Assembly (NCBI RefSeq): GCF_044784365.2
Contig: NZ_CP173065.2
Direction: 5' to 3' (one strand)
Source: Cetobacterium_A somerae
Lineage (GTDB): Bacteria > Fusobacteriota > Fusobacteriia > Fusobacteriales > Fusobacteriaceae
DNA length: 64,000 bases
The position numbers and the translations under genes were made by a program. The stretch's first letter is position 1. Each line of letters opens with the position of its first letter. This document shows positions 15,702-24,118 of this stretch, piece by piece. Under the pieces are notes generated by a model. It searched no databases and was not told the origin of the DNA. It saw only the letters and a list, made by a program, of their open reading frames with translations.

Positions 15702-18368
15702 ATGAAAAAAGCAGTTTTATTAGATGTGAGTGCAATAATGTATAGAGCTTTTTATGGAAATTTAAATTTTAGAACTAAAAATGAACCAACAGGAGCGGTA
15801 TATGGATTTGTTAATACTCTTATGAGTATTATAAATCAATTAAATCCTGATTATATAGGAGCTGCTTTTGATGTAAAAAGAGCCACTTTAAAAAGAAGTG
15901 AAATATATAAAGAATATAAAGCTCAAAGAGATGCAGCGCCAGAGGATTTAGTAGCTCAAATACCTAGAATAGAGGAACTTTTAGATTGTTTTGGAATAAA
16001 AAAATTTAAGATAGATGGATATGAGGCAGATGATGTATTAGGAAGCTTGGCTAAAGAGTTAGGAGCTAAAGGTATTGAATCTTATATAATAACAGGGGAT
16101 AAAGATTTATCTCAGATTTTAGATTCACATGTGAATATCGCTCTTTTAGGAAAAGGTGATGGTGGAGGACTGAAAATACTATCAACTGAAGAGGATGTTA
16201 TTGAACAGCTTGGAGTAAAACCAAAAATGATTCCAGATTTATTTGGATTAATTGGAGATACAAGTGATGGAATTCCAGGTGTAAGAAAAATTGGTTCTAA
16301 AAAAGCTATCCCGATGCTAGAAAAATATGGAAATTTAGAAGGGATTTATGAGAATATAGATTCTTTGACTGAGCTTCCTGGAATAGGAAAATCTTTAGTA
16401 AATAATTTAATTGAAGATAGAGAGTTAGCTTTTATAAGTCGTGAGTTAGCAACTATTGAACTATTGAACTTAGGTGTGAAGGCAGATGAGTTAGAGTATA
16501 AAAAAGATGATAAAAAACTTTTAGAACTTTTTAAAACATTAGAATTTAAATCTCTAATAAAAAAAATGAATTTAGAAGATGGACAAAGTCAAGTTATAGC
16601 TCAACCAGCTTCACAAAATGGAATGCAACTAGGATTATTTAGTTTTCAAGGAACACCTGAAATACTTGAAGAAAAAGGATTCTTTGTATTAGAAGGAGTT
16701 AAAATAAAAGAAAAGTTAAATTCAGATAGTGAAATAGCTATTTATTGGGGAGAAAAAGGCGTAGCAGTATCTTTAAAAAATAAAGATTACTTTTTGCCGT
16801 TAAAAGATGAAGAGAGTAAAAATTCTTTTAAAGAAGTTTTAAATTCTAACAATAAATTTATATCATATGGCTTTAAAAACTTTTTGAGACATGGATATTT
16901 TGTAAAAAATATGGATTTTGATACAATGTTAGCTTATCATTTATTAACATCTCAAACTAGAGAAGAGATTGAGGTAATGTTAAGAAATGTTATAGAAGAG
17001 GATGTAGAAAAGTATAATGAAGTTTTTGGAAAAACAAAAATAGAGGATATATCTACTGAAGATTATGGAAGGTTTCTTACAAAAAGAACAAGGGGAATGC
17101 TTGTTGCTTATCCAGAGCTTGTAAAAGAGTTGGAAAATAATAATCTATACAATGTTTTAAAAGAAACAGAGATGCCTTTGATTAGAGTATTAGCTGATAT
17201 GGAGATTGAAGGGATAAAAATATCACCAGAATACTTCTCTAAATATAGCTTAGAGCTAGAGAGCAGAATAGATGAGTTAACAAAAAAAATATATGAAGAA
17301 GCAGAAGGGGAATTTAATATCAATTCTCCAAAACAATTAGGTGAGGTTTTATTTATTAATTTAAATATTCCCCCAGTGAAAAAAACTAAAACAGGATTTT
17401 CAACTGACAGTGAGGTTTTAGAAAAATTAGCTGAACAAGGGTATGAAATAGCTAAATCTATTTTAGAGTTTAGAAAATTAAGTAAATTAAAATCAACTTA
17501 TGTGGATCCTCTTCCAAGAATGGTTGATGAAAATAATAGATTACATACAACTTTTAATCAAACAGGTACAGCAACAGGAAGATTATCATCATCAGACCCA
17601 AATCTTCAAAATATTCCAGTGAGAACTGAAGAGGGAATGAAAATAAGAGCAGGATTTATAGCTAAGGATGGTTCTGTTTTATTGGGAATAGATTATTCTC
17701 AAATAGAATTAAGAGTTTTAGCTGAAATATCACAGGATACAAATTTAATAGAAGCGTACTCTGAGAATTTAGATTTACATAGTTTAACAGCTAGAAAAAT
17801 CTTTGACTTATCAGAAGATGCTTTAGTGACAAGAGAGCAAAGAGATGCTGCTAAAACAGTAAACTTTAGTATAATATATGGTAAGACAGCTTTTGGATTA
17901 TCTCAAGAATTAAAAATAACACCAAAAGAAGCTTCAGATTATATAACAAGATATTTTGAACAGTACCCAGCAGTTAAGCATTTAGAAAAAGAGATAATTG
18001 AATATGCTGAAGAACATGGATATGTTGAGACATATTTTAAGAGAAAAAGAATAATAGAAGGAATCAACTCAAAAAATAGAGTTATAAAAAATCAAGCAGA
18101 AAGAATGGCTGTAAATACAGTAATTCAAGGAACAGCTGCTGAAGTTTTAAAAAAGGTTATGATAAATTTATATGATTTATTAAAAGATAAAAAAGATATA
18201 CATATGTTACTTCAAGTTCATGACGAATTGATATTTGAGGTGGAAAAAGAAAAGGTTTTAGAATATAAAGAAAAAATAGAAAAAATAATGAGAGAAAGTA
18301 TTCAATTCTCTAAAGTTAAATTAGAAGTAAATAGCTCTATAGGACAGAATTGGGCTGAAACAAAGTAG
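15702..18368 (+). CDS. polA: DNA polymerase I
   Basis: 888 residues when started at 15702, after AAAGGGG; an earlier in-frame ATG at 15669 lies at or before the predicted transcription start. The 5' nuclease domain covers about 1-290 (LDVSAIMYRAFYG; DGYEADDVLG; GDTSDGIPGVRKIG). The middle domain keeps the exonuclease fold (MDFDTMLAYHLL), but where the DXE metal ligands should stand, near 340-350, it reads SEIAIYW, so proofreading is probably lost. The polymerase domain is intact: motif A DYSQIELR with Asp664, motif B REQRDAAKTVNFSIIYG, motif C QVHDELIFE with His840-Asp841. It works in repair and Okazaki maturation and heads a long operon. Confidence 0.96.
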   Translation: MKKAVLLDVSAIMYRAFYGNLNFRTKNEPTGAVYGFVNTLMSIINQLNPDYIGAAFDVKRATLKRSEIYKEYKAQRDAAPEDLVAQIPRIEELLDCFGIKKFKIDGYEADDVLGSLAKELGAKGIESYIITGDKDLSQILDSHVNIALLGKGDGGGLKILSTEEDVIEQLGVKPKMIPDLFGLIGDTSDGIPGVRKIGSKKAIPMLEKYGNLEGIYENIDSLTELPGIGKSLVNNLIEDRELAFISRELATIELLNLGVKADELEYKKDDKKLLELFKTLEFKSLIKKMNLEDGQSQVIAQPASQNGMQLGLFSFQGTPEILEEKGFFVLEGVKIKEKLNSDSEIAIYWGEKGVAVSLKNKDYFLPLKDEESKNSFKEVLNSNNKFISYGFKNFLRHGYFVKNMDFDTMLAYHLLTSQTREEIEVMLRNVIEEDVEKYNEVFGKTKIEDISTEDYGRFLTKRTRGMLVAYPELVKELENNNLYNVLKETEMPLIRVLADMEIEGIKISPEYFSKYSLELESRIDELTKKIYEEAEGEFNINSPKQLGEVLFINLNIPPVKKTKTGFSTDSEVLEKLAEQGYEIAKSILEFRKLSKLKSTYVDPLPRMVDENNRLHTTFNQTGTATGRLSSSDPNLQNIPVRTEEGMKIRAGFIAKDGSVLLGIDYSQIELRVLAEISQDTNLIEAYSENLDLHSLTARKIFDLSEDALVTREQRDAAKTVNFSIIYGKTAFGLSQELKITPKEASDYITRYFEQYPAVKHLEKEIIEYAEEHGYVETYFKRKRIIEGINSKNRVIKNQAERMAVNTVIQGTAAEVLKKVMINLYDLLKDKKDIHMLLQVHDELIFEVEKEKVLEYKEKIEKIMRESIQFSKVKLEVNSSIGQNWAETK

Positions 18369-18377
18369 GAGGAGATT

Positions 18378-19280
18378 GTGTCGTATACTTATAAAGTTAA
18401 AAATGAAATACTTCATCGTTGCGACTTGAATGAAGATGAAAAATACGCCGAGATAAGAGCGATACTCTTATTAAAACACGCTATTAATCAAAACAGCATA
18501 GAGCTGAAATTAGAAAATAAAGAGATAGCAGAGAGAATTTATTTTATGCTAAAAGAGTTAACAAACTTAAAGATTTTTATAAAATTTTCTAAAAGTAAAA
18601 AATTTGGAGAACATAATACTTATGTCATAAGTATTCCATCACAACCTGGAGTAAAAAAATTTATTGAAAATTTAGAAAAATATTCATCTAAAGTAGATGA
18701 GGTGAGTGAAGAGGTTGAAAAAGGATTTATAAGAGGAATGTTTTTAGGGTGTGGTTATATAAAATCACCAGAAAAAGAGTATGCTTTAGATTTTTTTGTT
18801 GATAGTGATGAATTAGCAGATGAATTATACAACCTCTTAGTGAAACTTGAAAAAAAAGTTTATAAAACAATAAAAAGAAATAAGCCACTTGTATATATGA
18901 GAAATGCAGAGGATATTATGGATATAATAGTTTTAATTGGTTCGATGAAAGAGTTTTATAACTATGAAGAAACAACGATGATAAAAGATTTAAAAAATAA
19001 AACTATTAGAGAGATGAATTGGGAAGTTGCCAATGAAACTAAAACTTTGGATACAGCTAGAAAACAGGTGAAAATGATAAACTATATTGGGTATAAAATT
19101 GGATTAAATGAATTGAGTCCAGTTTTAGAGGAAATAGCATTTTTAAGATTAGAAAATCCAGAGGCATCACTACAAGAGTTAGCAGAGATGATAGGAATAT
19201 CTAAATCAGGAATTAGAAATAGATTTAGAAGATTAGAAGAAATACATAATGAACTTTTAGAAAAAGAAAGGGAAGCATAA
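18378..19280 (+). CDS. whiA: DNA-binding protein WhiA
   Basis: 300 residues with a GTG start after GGAGGAG. The N-terminal two thirds are the degenerate homing-endonuclease-like fold (FIRGMFLGCGYIKSPEKEYALDFF). The C-terminus is a helix-turn-helix (ASLQELAEMIGISKSGIRNRFRRLEEI). WhiA affects cell division and chromosome segregation in Firmicutes and Actinobacteria. Here it sits between polA and ribF, away from its usual yvcJ/yvcK partners. The call is confident; the role in this organism is not known. Confidence 0.93.
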   Translation: MSYTYKVKNEILHRCDLNEDEKYAEIRAILLLKHAINQNSIELKLENKEIAERIYFMLKELTNLKIFIKFSKSKKFGEHNTYVISIPSQPGVKKFIENLEKYSSKVDEVSEEVEKGFIRGMFLGCGYIKSPEKEYALDFFVDSDELADELYNLLVKLEKKVYKTIKRNKPLVYMRNAEDIMDIIVLIGSMKEFYNYEETTMIKDLKNKTIREMNWEVANETKTLDTARKQVKMINYIGYKIGLNELSPVLEEIAFLRLENPEASLQELAEMIGISKSGIRNRFRRLEEIHNELLEKEREA

Positions 19281-19290
19281 GGGGAGTACA

Positions 19291-20250
19291 ATGAAAATAA
19301 TAGAGGATATTTTGCTAACTAAAGAAAACTTTGAAAATACATACGTAGCTATAGGTGCTTTTGATGGAATTCATATGGGACACAGGGAATTAATTTCTCA
19401 AGCTGTAAAAAAAGCAAAAGAAACCGGTGGTAAATCAGTTGTTTTTACTTTTTTAAATCATCCAATGGAAGTGACAAATAGAGTAAAAGCACCTAAATTA
19501 ATTAGCTCTTTAGAAGAGAAAATTCATATAATAGAATCTTTAGGGGTAGATTATTTAATACTTCAACCATTTACTCAAGAGTTTTCTAATATGACTCCTC
19601 AGATATTTGTAGAAAGAGTTTTAGCAGAGTTGTTAAAAGCAAAAGAGATATATGTAGGATTTAACTTTTCTTTTGGAAAAGGGGGAAAAGGAACAGTTGA
19701 GAATTTAAGAAAATTGGGAAAACAACATAAAATTTTCGTTAATATAATAGAACCAGTAAAAATTAAAGAGCAGATTATAAGTTCAACATTTATAAGAGAA
19801 ATGTTAGCAACGGGGAATTTAGATATAGCTAATAGATGCTTAGGACAACCATTTTTAATTATTGGTGAAGTTGTTCATGGAAGAAAGTTAGGAAGAATAA
19901 TGGGGTTTCCTACGGCAAATTTAAAAATATTAAATAAGATATATCCTCCTTTTGGTATATATGGAGGAAGAGTTAAAATAGAAGGTGAACAAAATTGGTG
20001 GCATGCAGTCATTAATATAGGAAAAAATCCAACATTGAAACCTGATGAAAGAAGTATTGAGGTTCATATATTAGATTTTGATAAAGATATATATGGAAAA
20101 AGAATATATGTTTCTTTAATAGAGTTTTTAAGACAAGAAAAGAAATTTAATTCAATGGATGAATTAAAAGAAACAATAAAAAATGATGTTTTAAATTGGA
20201 AAGAAAAGGTAAGGGTAAAAGCAGATGGAGATTGTATTAAAAATAGATAA
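19291..20250 (+). CDS. ribF: Bifunctional riboflavin kinase/FAD synthetase
   Basis: 319 residues. The N-terminal adenylyltransferase domain shows GAFDGIHMGHREL near 22-34 and the closing ISSTFIREM; the C-terminal flavokinase domain shows HGRKLGRIMGFPTANL. It makes FMN and then FAD. AGGGGAG precedes the ATG. Its 3' end overlaps scpA by 26 bases, implying translational coupling. Confidence 0.95.
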   Translation: MKIIEDILLTKENFENTYVAIGAFDGIHMGHRELISQAVKKAKETGGKSVVFTFLNHPMEVTNRVKAPKLISSLEEKIHIIESLGVDYLILQPFTQEFSNMTPQIFVERVLAELLKAKEIYVGFNFSFGKGGKGTVENLRKLGKQHKIFVNIIEPVKIKEQIISSTFIREMLATGNLDIANRCLGQPFLIIGEVVHGRKLGRIMGFPTANLKILNKIYPPFGIYGGRVKIEGEQNWWHAVINIGKNPTLKPDERSIEVHILDFDKDIYGKRIYVSLIEFLRQEKKFNSMDELKETIKNDVLNWKEKVRVKADGDCIKNR

Positions 20251-20905
20251 CTTTGAAGGCCCTTTAGACCTTTTACTACATCTTATAGAAAAGAAGAAAA
20301 TGAAAATATCTGAAATAAAAATATCTCAGATAATAGATGAATATCTTCAATTTATAGAGAAAGCACAAAGTGATAGTTTAAGTGTAAAGGTGGAGTTTTT
20401 AGAAATTGCATCGGAATTATTAGAGATAAAAGCAGTATCTATACTAAGTGTTGAAAAGGAAGAGGAAAAAGAAAAGGATCTAAAAAGAAGATTAGAAGAT
20501 TATAAAGTATTTAAAGAAGTTGCACAAGTGATATCAAGTATTGAATGTGAATACAACATCTCTTATACTAGAAAAGAAGGAAGAAAAATAACTAAAAATA
20601 TTCCTAAGGAGTTTGATTTAACTAGTCTAAAACTTCAAGATATGTTTAATAGTTATGTAAAATATTTGCCAAAAGATGAGGAGTATCTAGAAATTGAGGT
20701 TGAAAAAAGATATTCTTTAAAAGAGGAAATGGATAGAATAAAAGTTATTCTTTACTCTTCAGAAAAGGTTGTATTAGAACTTTTTAGACGAGCAGAAAAT
20801 AGAACTCATTTAGTATATATATTTTTAGCAATTTTAGATTTATATAGAGATGGGGTTATATTAATAGAGGGTGAAGGTAACTTAAAGCTCTTTAGGAGGG
20901 ATTAA
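20225..20905 (+). CDS. scpA: Segregation and condensation protein A
   Basis: 226 residues of the kleisin family, beginning with the diagnostic KIDNFEGPLDLLLHLIEKKK and ending in a winged-helix region (LFRRAENRTHLVYIFLAILDLYRDGVI). It bridges the heads of the SMC dimer, whose gene lies at 49236. scpB, normally next, is absent here; an adenine methyltransferase gene follows without a gap. Confidence 0.94.
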   Translation: MEIVLKIDNFEGPLDLLLHLIEKKKMKISEIKISQIIDEYLQFIEKAQSDSLSVKVEFLEIASELLEIKAVSILSVEKEEEKEKDLKRRLEDYKVFKEVAQVISSIECEYNISYTRKEGRKITKNIPKEFDLTSLKLQDMFNSYVKYLPKDEEYLEIEVEKRYSLKEEMDRIKVILYSSEKVVLELFRRAENRTHLVYIFLAILDLYRDGVILIEGEGNLKLFRRD

Positions 20906-22447
20906 GTGGAATACAATTATAAGATATACACACCAGAAAAATATGCTAGTAGCATGAGTAAAGTAGCTTTGAATAAATATTTAGAAAATAATTTGAAAGA
21001 GAATATACTAAATATAAAAGTAATAGATATATCATGTGGCTCTGGAAATCTTTTGTTAGCAATATTAGAGGAGTTGTTAAAAATTTCAAAGGAAATTTTT
21101 GGAGAATATAAATATAGTGAAAATTGGATAACAGGATTTGATGTAGATCTAAATGCATTAAAACTATTAGAAAAAAGAGCTGAGGCTCTTTTCTTTAAAT
21201 ATGGGGTCTTTGGAAAACTAAACCTGAAAGAGTGTGATTCATTATATGAAAAAATAGAAGAAAAATATGATATAGTAATAGGAAATCCACCATATTTAGG
21301 AGAAAAAAATCATAAAGAAATTTTTCATACAATAAAAGAAACTGATTTTGGGAAAAAATATTATAAACCAAAAATGGATTATTTCTATTTTTTTATAGAT
21401 AAAGGTATTGATATATTAAAAGATAGTGGTATTTTAGTATATTTAACTACCAATTATTGGCTAAAAGCTGATAGTGCAGAAGGGATAAGAGAAAAAATGA
21501 AGTTTGAAGGTAGTTTCTTTAGATTGGAAAACTATAGTTATTCAATATTTAAAGATGCTATTGGGCAACACAATATAATTTTTTATTGGCAGAAAAATAG
21601 AGAAAACTTAGAGATATCTGTAAATGATGATGGTATCGAGTATTCTATTGAACAAGAAAATATTTTTACAGAGGAACACAGTAAAATTGCATTAATTCCC
21701 CCTTTTTGGAAAGAAAATATAAAGAAAATTAGAGAGAAAAGTAATGTTGTTTTAGGAGATCTTGTAAATATTAATCAGGGAATAGTGAGTGGAGCTGATA
21801 AAGTTTTTGTTTTTGATGAATACAAAGAGGAGTTCAAAAAATATTTAAAACCATTTTATAAAAATAGAGATATAGGTAAATATGAAATATCAAAAAAACC
21901 ACCATTTTGGATTATGTATTTAAATGGCAAGTCTAAATTAGATGATGTAGTTACAAATTATTTATTGGATTATAAGAGTAAACTATCTATGCGAAGAGAG
22001 GTTATAAATAATAGGATAAATTGGTGGGAGTTACAATGGGCTAGAGATGAAGATATTTTTTTAAAACCTAAAATTATAGTTAGGCAAAGATGTAAAACTA
22101 ATAACTTCGCTTATACAGAAAAAGAGTTCTATGGAAGTGCAGATATATATTATTTAACTGCGAAAACAGAAGAAGTTAATTTATACTATATTTTAGGTTA
22201 TTTAAATTCTAAAATTTTCTTTTCGTGGTTTAATTATATAGGAAAGAAAAAAGGAAAGAATTTAGAGTTTTATTCAACTCCTTTAAAAGAATCTCCACTA
22301 TATTATCCAACTATTCAAGATGAAATAAGATATATTGAAAATCTTGTAAAAAAACAACTTGAAAATTATAGTGAAAATATTCAAGATGAAATTGATAATT
22401 ATTTTAGTAAGGTAATGAATATAAAAAAAATGAGTGAAGAGAATTAA
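20906..22447 (+). CDS. TaqI-type N6-adenine DNA methyltransferase
   Basis: 513 residues with a GTG start immediately after the scpA stop and a strong TAGGAGGG site. Motif I is DISCGSGNLLLAI (AdoMet binding); the catalytic motif IV is IVIGNPPYLGE (NPPY, adenine-N6). The C-terminal half, from about residue 285 (GDLVNINQGIVSGADKVFV) through YYILGYLNSKIFFSWF to PLKESPLYYP, matches a TaqI-like target-recognition domain. No nuclease domain is fused and no endonuclease gene is nearby, so it looks like an orphan methylase. The recognition sequence cannot be predicted. Composition is similar to its neighbours. Confidence 0.88.
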   Translation: MEYNYKIYTPEKYASSMSKVALNKYLENNLKENILNIKVIDISCGSGNLLLAILEELLKISKEIFGEYKYSENWITGFDVDLNALKLLEKRAEALFFKYGVFGKLNLKECDSLYEKIEEKYDIVIGNPPYLGEKNHKEIFHTIKETDFGKKYYKPKMDYFYFFIDKGIDILKDSGILVYLTTNYWLKADSAEGIREKMKFEGSFFRLENYSYSIFKDAIGQHNIIFYWQKNRENLEISVNDDGIEYSIEQENIFTEEHSKIALIPPFWKENIKKIREKSNVVLGDLVNINQGIVSGADKVFVFDEYKEEFKKYLKPFYKNRDIGKYEISKKPPFWIMYLNGKSKLDDVVTNYLLDYKSKLSMRREVINNRINWWELQWARDEDIFLKPKIIVRQRCKTNNFAYTEKEFYGSADIYYLTAKTEEVNLYYILGYLNSKIFFSWFNYIGKKKGKNLEFYSTPLKESPLYYPTIQDEIRYIENLVKKQLENYSENIQDEIDNYFSKVMNIKKMSEEN

Positions 22448-22468
22448 CTCTCCACTCATTTTTTTTTG
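22429..22468. terminator. Bidirectional terminator between methyltransferase and EIICB
   Basis: AATGAGTG-A-AGAG (22429-22441) pairs with CTCT-C-CACTCATT (22448-22460); the mismatch becomes a G-U pair on the minus strand. T8 follows and A8 precedes. The methyltransferase stop codon is in the loop. Confidence 0.82.
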
Positions 22469-22478
22469 ATAATAAATA

Positions 22479-23954
22479 TTATAAACCTTTTATGTCATTT
22501 GCTATAAATTGAGCTTTAGCACCAAATATAGCTTGAACTCCATTTTGTCCAACTTTTAAAACCCCAGAAGCTCCAAGTCTTTTTAATTCTGCATCATTTA
22601 CAAGAGCAGTATCTTTAACTTCAAGTCTTAATCTAGTGATACAAGCATCAACAGAGATAACGTTTTCTTTTCCTCCTAAAGCAGCAAGAACTAGAGTAGC
22701 TAATTCACTACCTTCAGCTTTAGGTTGATCATCAACTTCAGCTCCAACTTCTCTTCCAGGAGTAGCTAAGTTGAATTTTCTGATAAAGAATCTGAATCCA
22801 AAGTAGTAAACTACAGAGAATCCTAAACCTACAACAATAACCATTGGCCAGTTAGTTTCAAACCCTTCAGTTCCAGGAAGAACACCAAACATAATGTAGT
22901 CAATAACTCCACCAGAGAATGTCATACCAATTCTAACACCAAACATATTCATTAACATAAATGATAATCCAGCGAAAATACAGTGAATTCCATATAGTAT
23001 AGGAGCAACGAATAAGAAAGAGAACTCTAAAGGCTCAGTTATTCCTGTTAAGAAAGAAGTAAGAGCAGCAGAGAATAAAATTCCAGCAGCCATTTTTTTA
23101 TTTTCAGTTCTTGCTTCATGATACATTGCAAGAGCAGCAGCAGGTAATCCAAACATCATGAATGGGAATTTACCAGTTAAGAATTTACCAGCTCCAGAGT
23201 AAGTAGCTGATGAGAATGAATGAACTCCATCTTTTAACATTGCAAACCAAATAGCTTGGTCTCCGTTAACTATTTGTCCAGCATTATTTGTATACTCTCC
23301 GAATTGATACCAGAAAGGAGCATAGAAAATATGGTGTAATCCAAATGGGATTAAAGCTCTTTCTGTAATTCCAAATAATAATGTAGAAATATTAGTGTTT
23401 GTTTCGTTAGCTAAATAAGATAATTGAGCAAGTCCTGCTTGAACAGGTTGCCAAATGTATGGCATAGCTAAACCAACTAAGAAAGCAAGAACCGCAGTCA
23501 TAATAGGAACTAATCTTTTTCCTGCAAAGAAACCTAAGAAAGCTGGTAACTCTGTTTTATAGAATTTCTTGTAACAAATAGCAGCGATAATACCTGCAAT
23601 AAGTCCTCCGAAAACTCCAGTTTGAAGAGTAGGTATTCCTAAAACCTCTGCGAAAGCAGGATTTCCAGCAGCAATACCGTTAGCAGCATCTGTAAGTGTT
23701 CCCATAGTAGTATTCATAATTAAAAGTGCAACAATAGCAGCAAGAGCAGCAATACCGTCTCCACCAACTAAACCAATAGCAGCTCCAACGGCAAATAAAA
23801 GTGGTAAATTACCAAATATTATTCCTCCAGCTTGTTCCATTAAAGGTATACCTAACTTATTTCCAGCAGCAAGGAATATACCAGCAGCTGGTAAAATCGC
23901 AACCGGTGTCATCAAAGCTTTACCGATTTTTTGAACTTCAGCAAATATTTTCAT
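22479..23954 (-). CDS. PTS EIICB permease of the glucose/N-acetylglucosamine superfamily (second copy)
   Basis: 491 residues. The EIIC membrane domain spans about 1-390 (KIGKALMTPVAILPAAGIFLAA; GITEPLEFSFLF sugar-site motif), and EIIB carries Cys438 in DACITRLRL. As with the other copy at 6725-8218, no EIIA domain is present. The two share layout but differ clearly in the EIIC loops (this one has FGEYTNNAGQIVNGDQAIWF), so their sugars probably differ; the sugar is not predictable. It is a single-gene unit with its own promoter and flanking inverted repeat. Confidence 0.9.
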   Translation of the reverse strand: MKIFAEVQKIGKALMTPVAILPAAGIFLAAGNKLGIPLMEQAGGIIFGNLPLLFAVGAAIGLVGGDGIAALAAIVALLIMNTTMGTLTDAANGIAAGNPAFAEVLGIPTLQTGVFGGLIAGIIAAICYKKFYKTELPAFLGFFAGKRLVPIMTAVLAFLVGLAMPYIWQPVQAGLAQLSYLANETNTNISTLLFGITERALIPFGLHHIFYAPFWYQFGEYTNNAGQIVNGDQAIWFAMLKDGVHSFSSATYSGAGKFLTGKFPFMMFGLPAAALAMYHEARTENKKMAAGILFSAALTSFLTGITEPLEFSFLFVAPILYGIHCIFAGLSFMLMNMFGVRIGMTFSGGVIDYIMFGVLPGTEGFETNWPMVIVVGLGFSVVYYFGFRFFIRKFNLATPGREVGAEVDDQPKAEGSELATLVLAALGGKENVISVDACITRLRLEVKDTALVNDAELKRLGASGVLKVGQNGVQAIFGAKAQFIANDIKGL

Positions 23955-24001
23955 AAAACTCCTCCATAAGATTGATAATAAAGAATATTTAATTCACTAA
24001 A

Positions 24002-24048
24002 AGAATACATTTTATTTTGAAAAAAGTCAAGAAAATTATCAAAATAAA
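24002..24048 (-). promoter_or_regulatory. Promoter of the second EIICB gene with a flanking inverted repeat
   Basis: On the minus strand TTGACT (complement of 24025-24030), a 17-base spacer and TATTCT (complement of 24002-24007). The inverted repeat TTTATTTTGA (24011-24020) / TCAAAATAAA (24039-24048) surrounds the -35 box and is a plausible regulator site. Confidence 0.65.
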
Positions 24049-24074
24049 TGAGCCTTTTTTTTACGCATTATTTG

Positions 24075-24083
24075 TGTTATAAT
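24075..24083 (+). promoter_or_regulatory. Extended -10 promoter of the transposase-like gene
   Basis: TGT-TATAAT, with TATAAT at 24078-24083, 36 bases before the start codon; the -35 is a T-run only. Confidence 0.5.
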
Positions 24084-24118
24084 TTAACAAAAGATTTTAA
24101 AAGGGAGTAAAAATATCT

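Noticed and set aside
20906..22447. Calling the methyltransferase part of a restriction-modification system
   Set aside because: No nuclease motif in the protein and no endonuclease candidate among the neighbours in this window.
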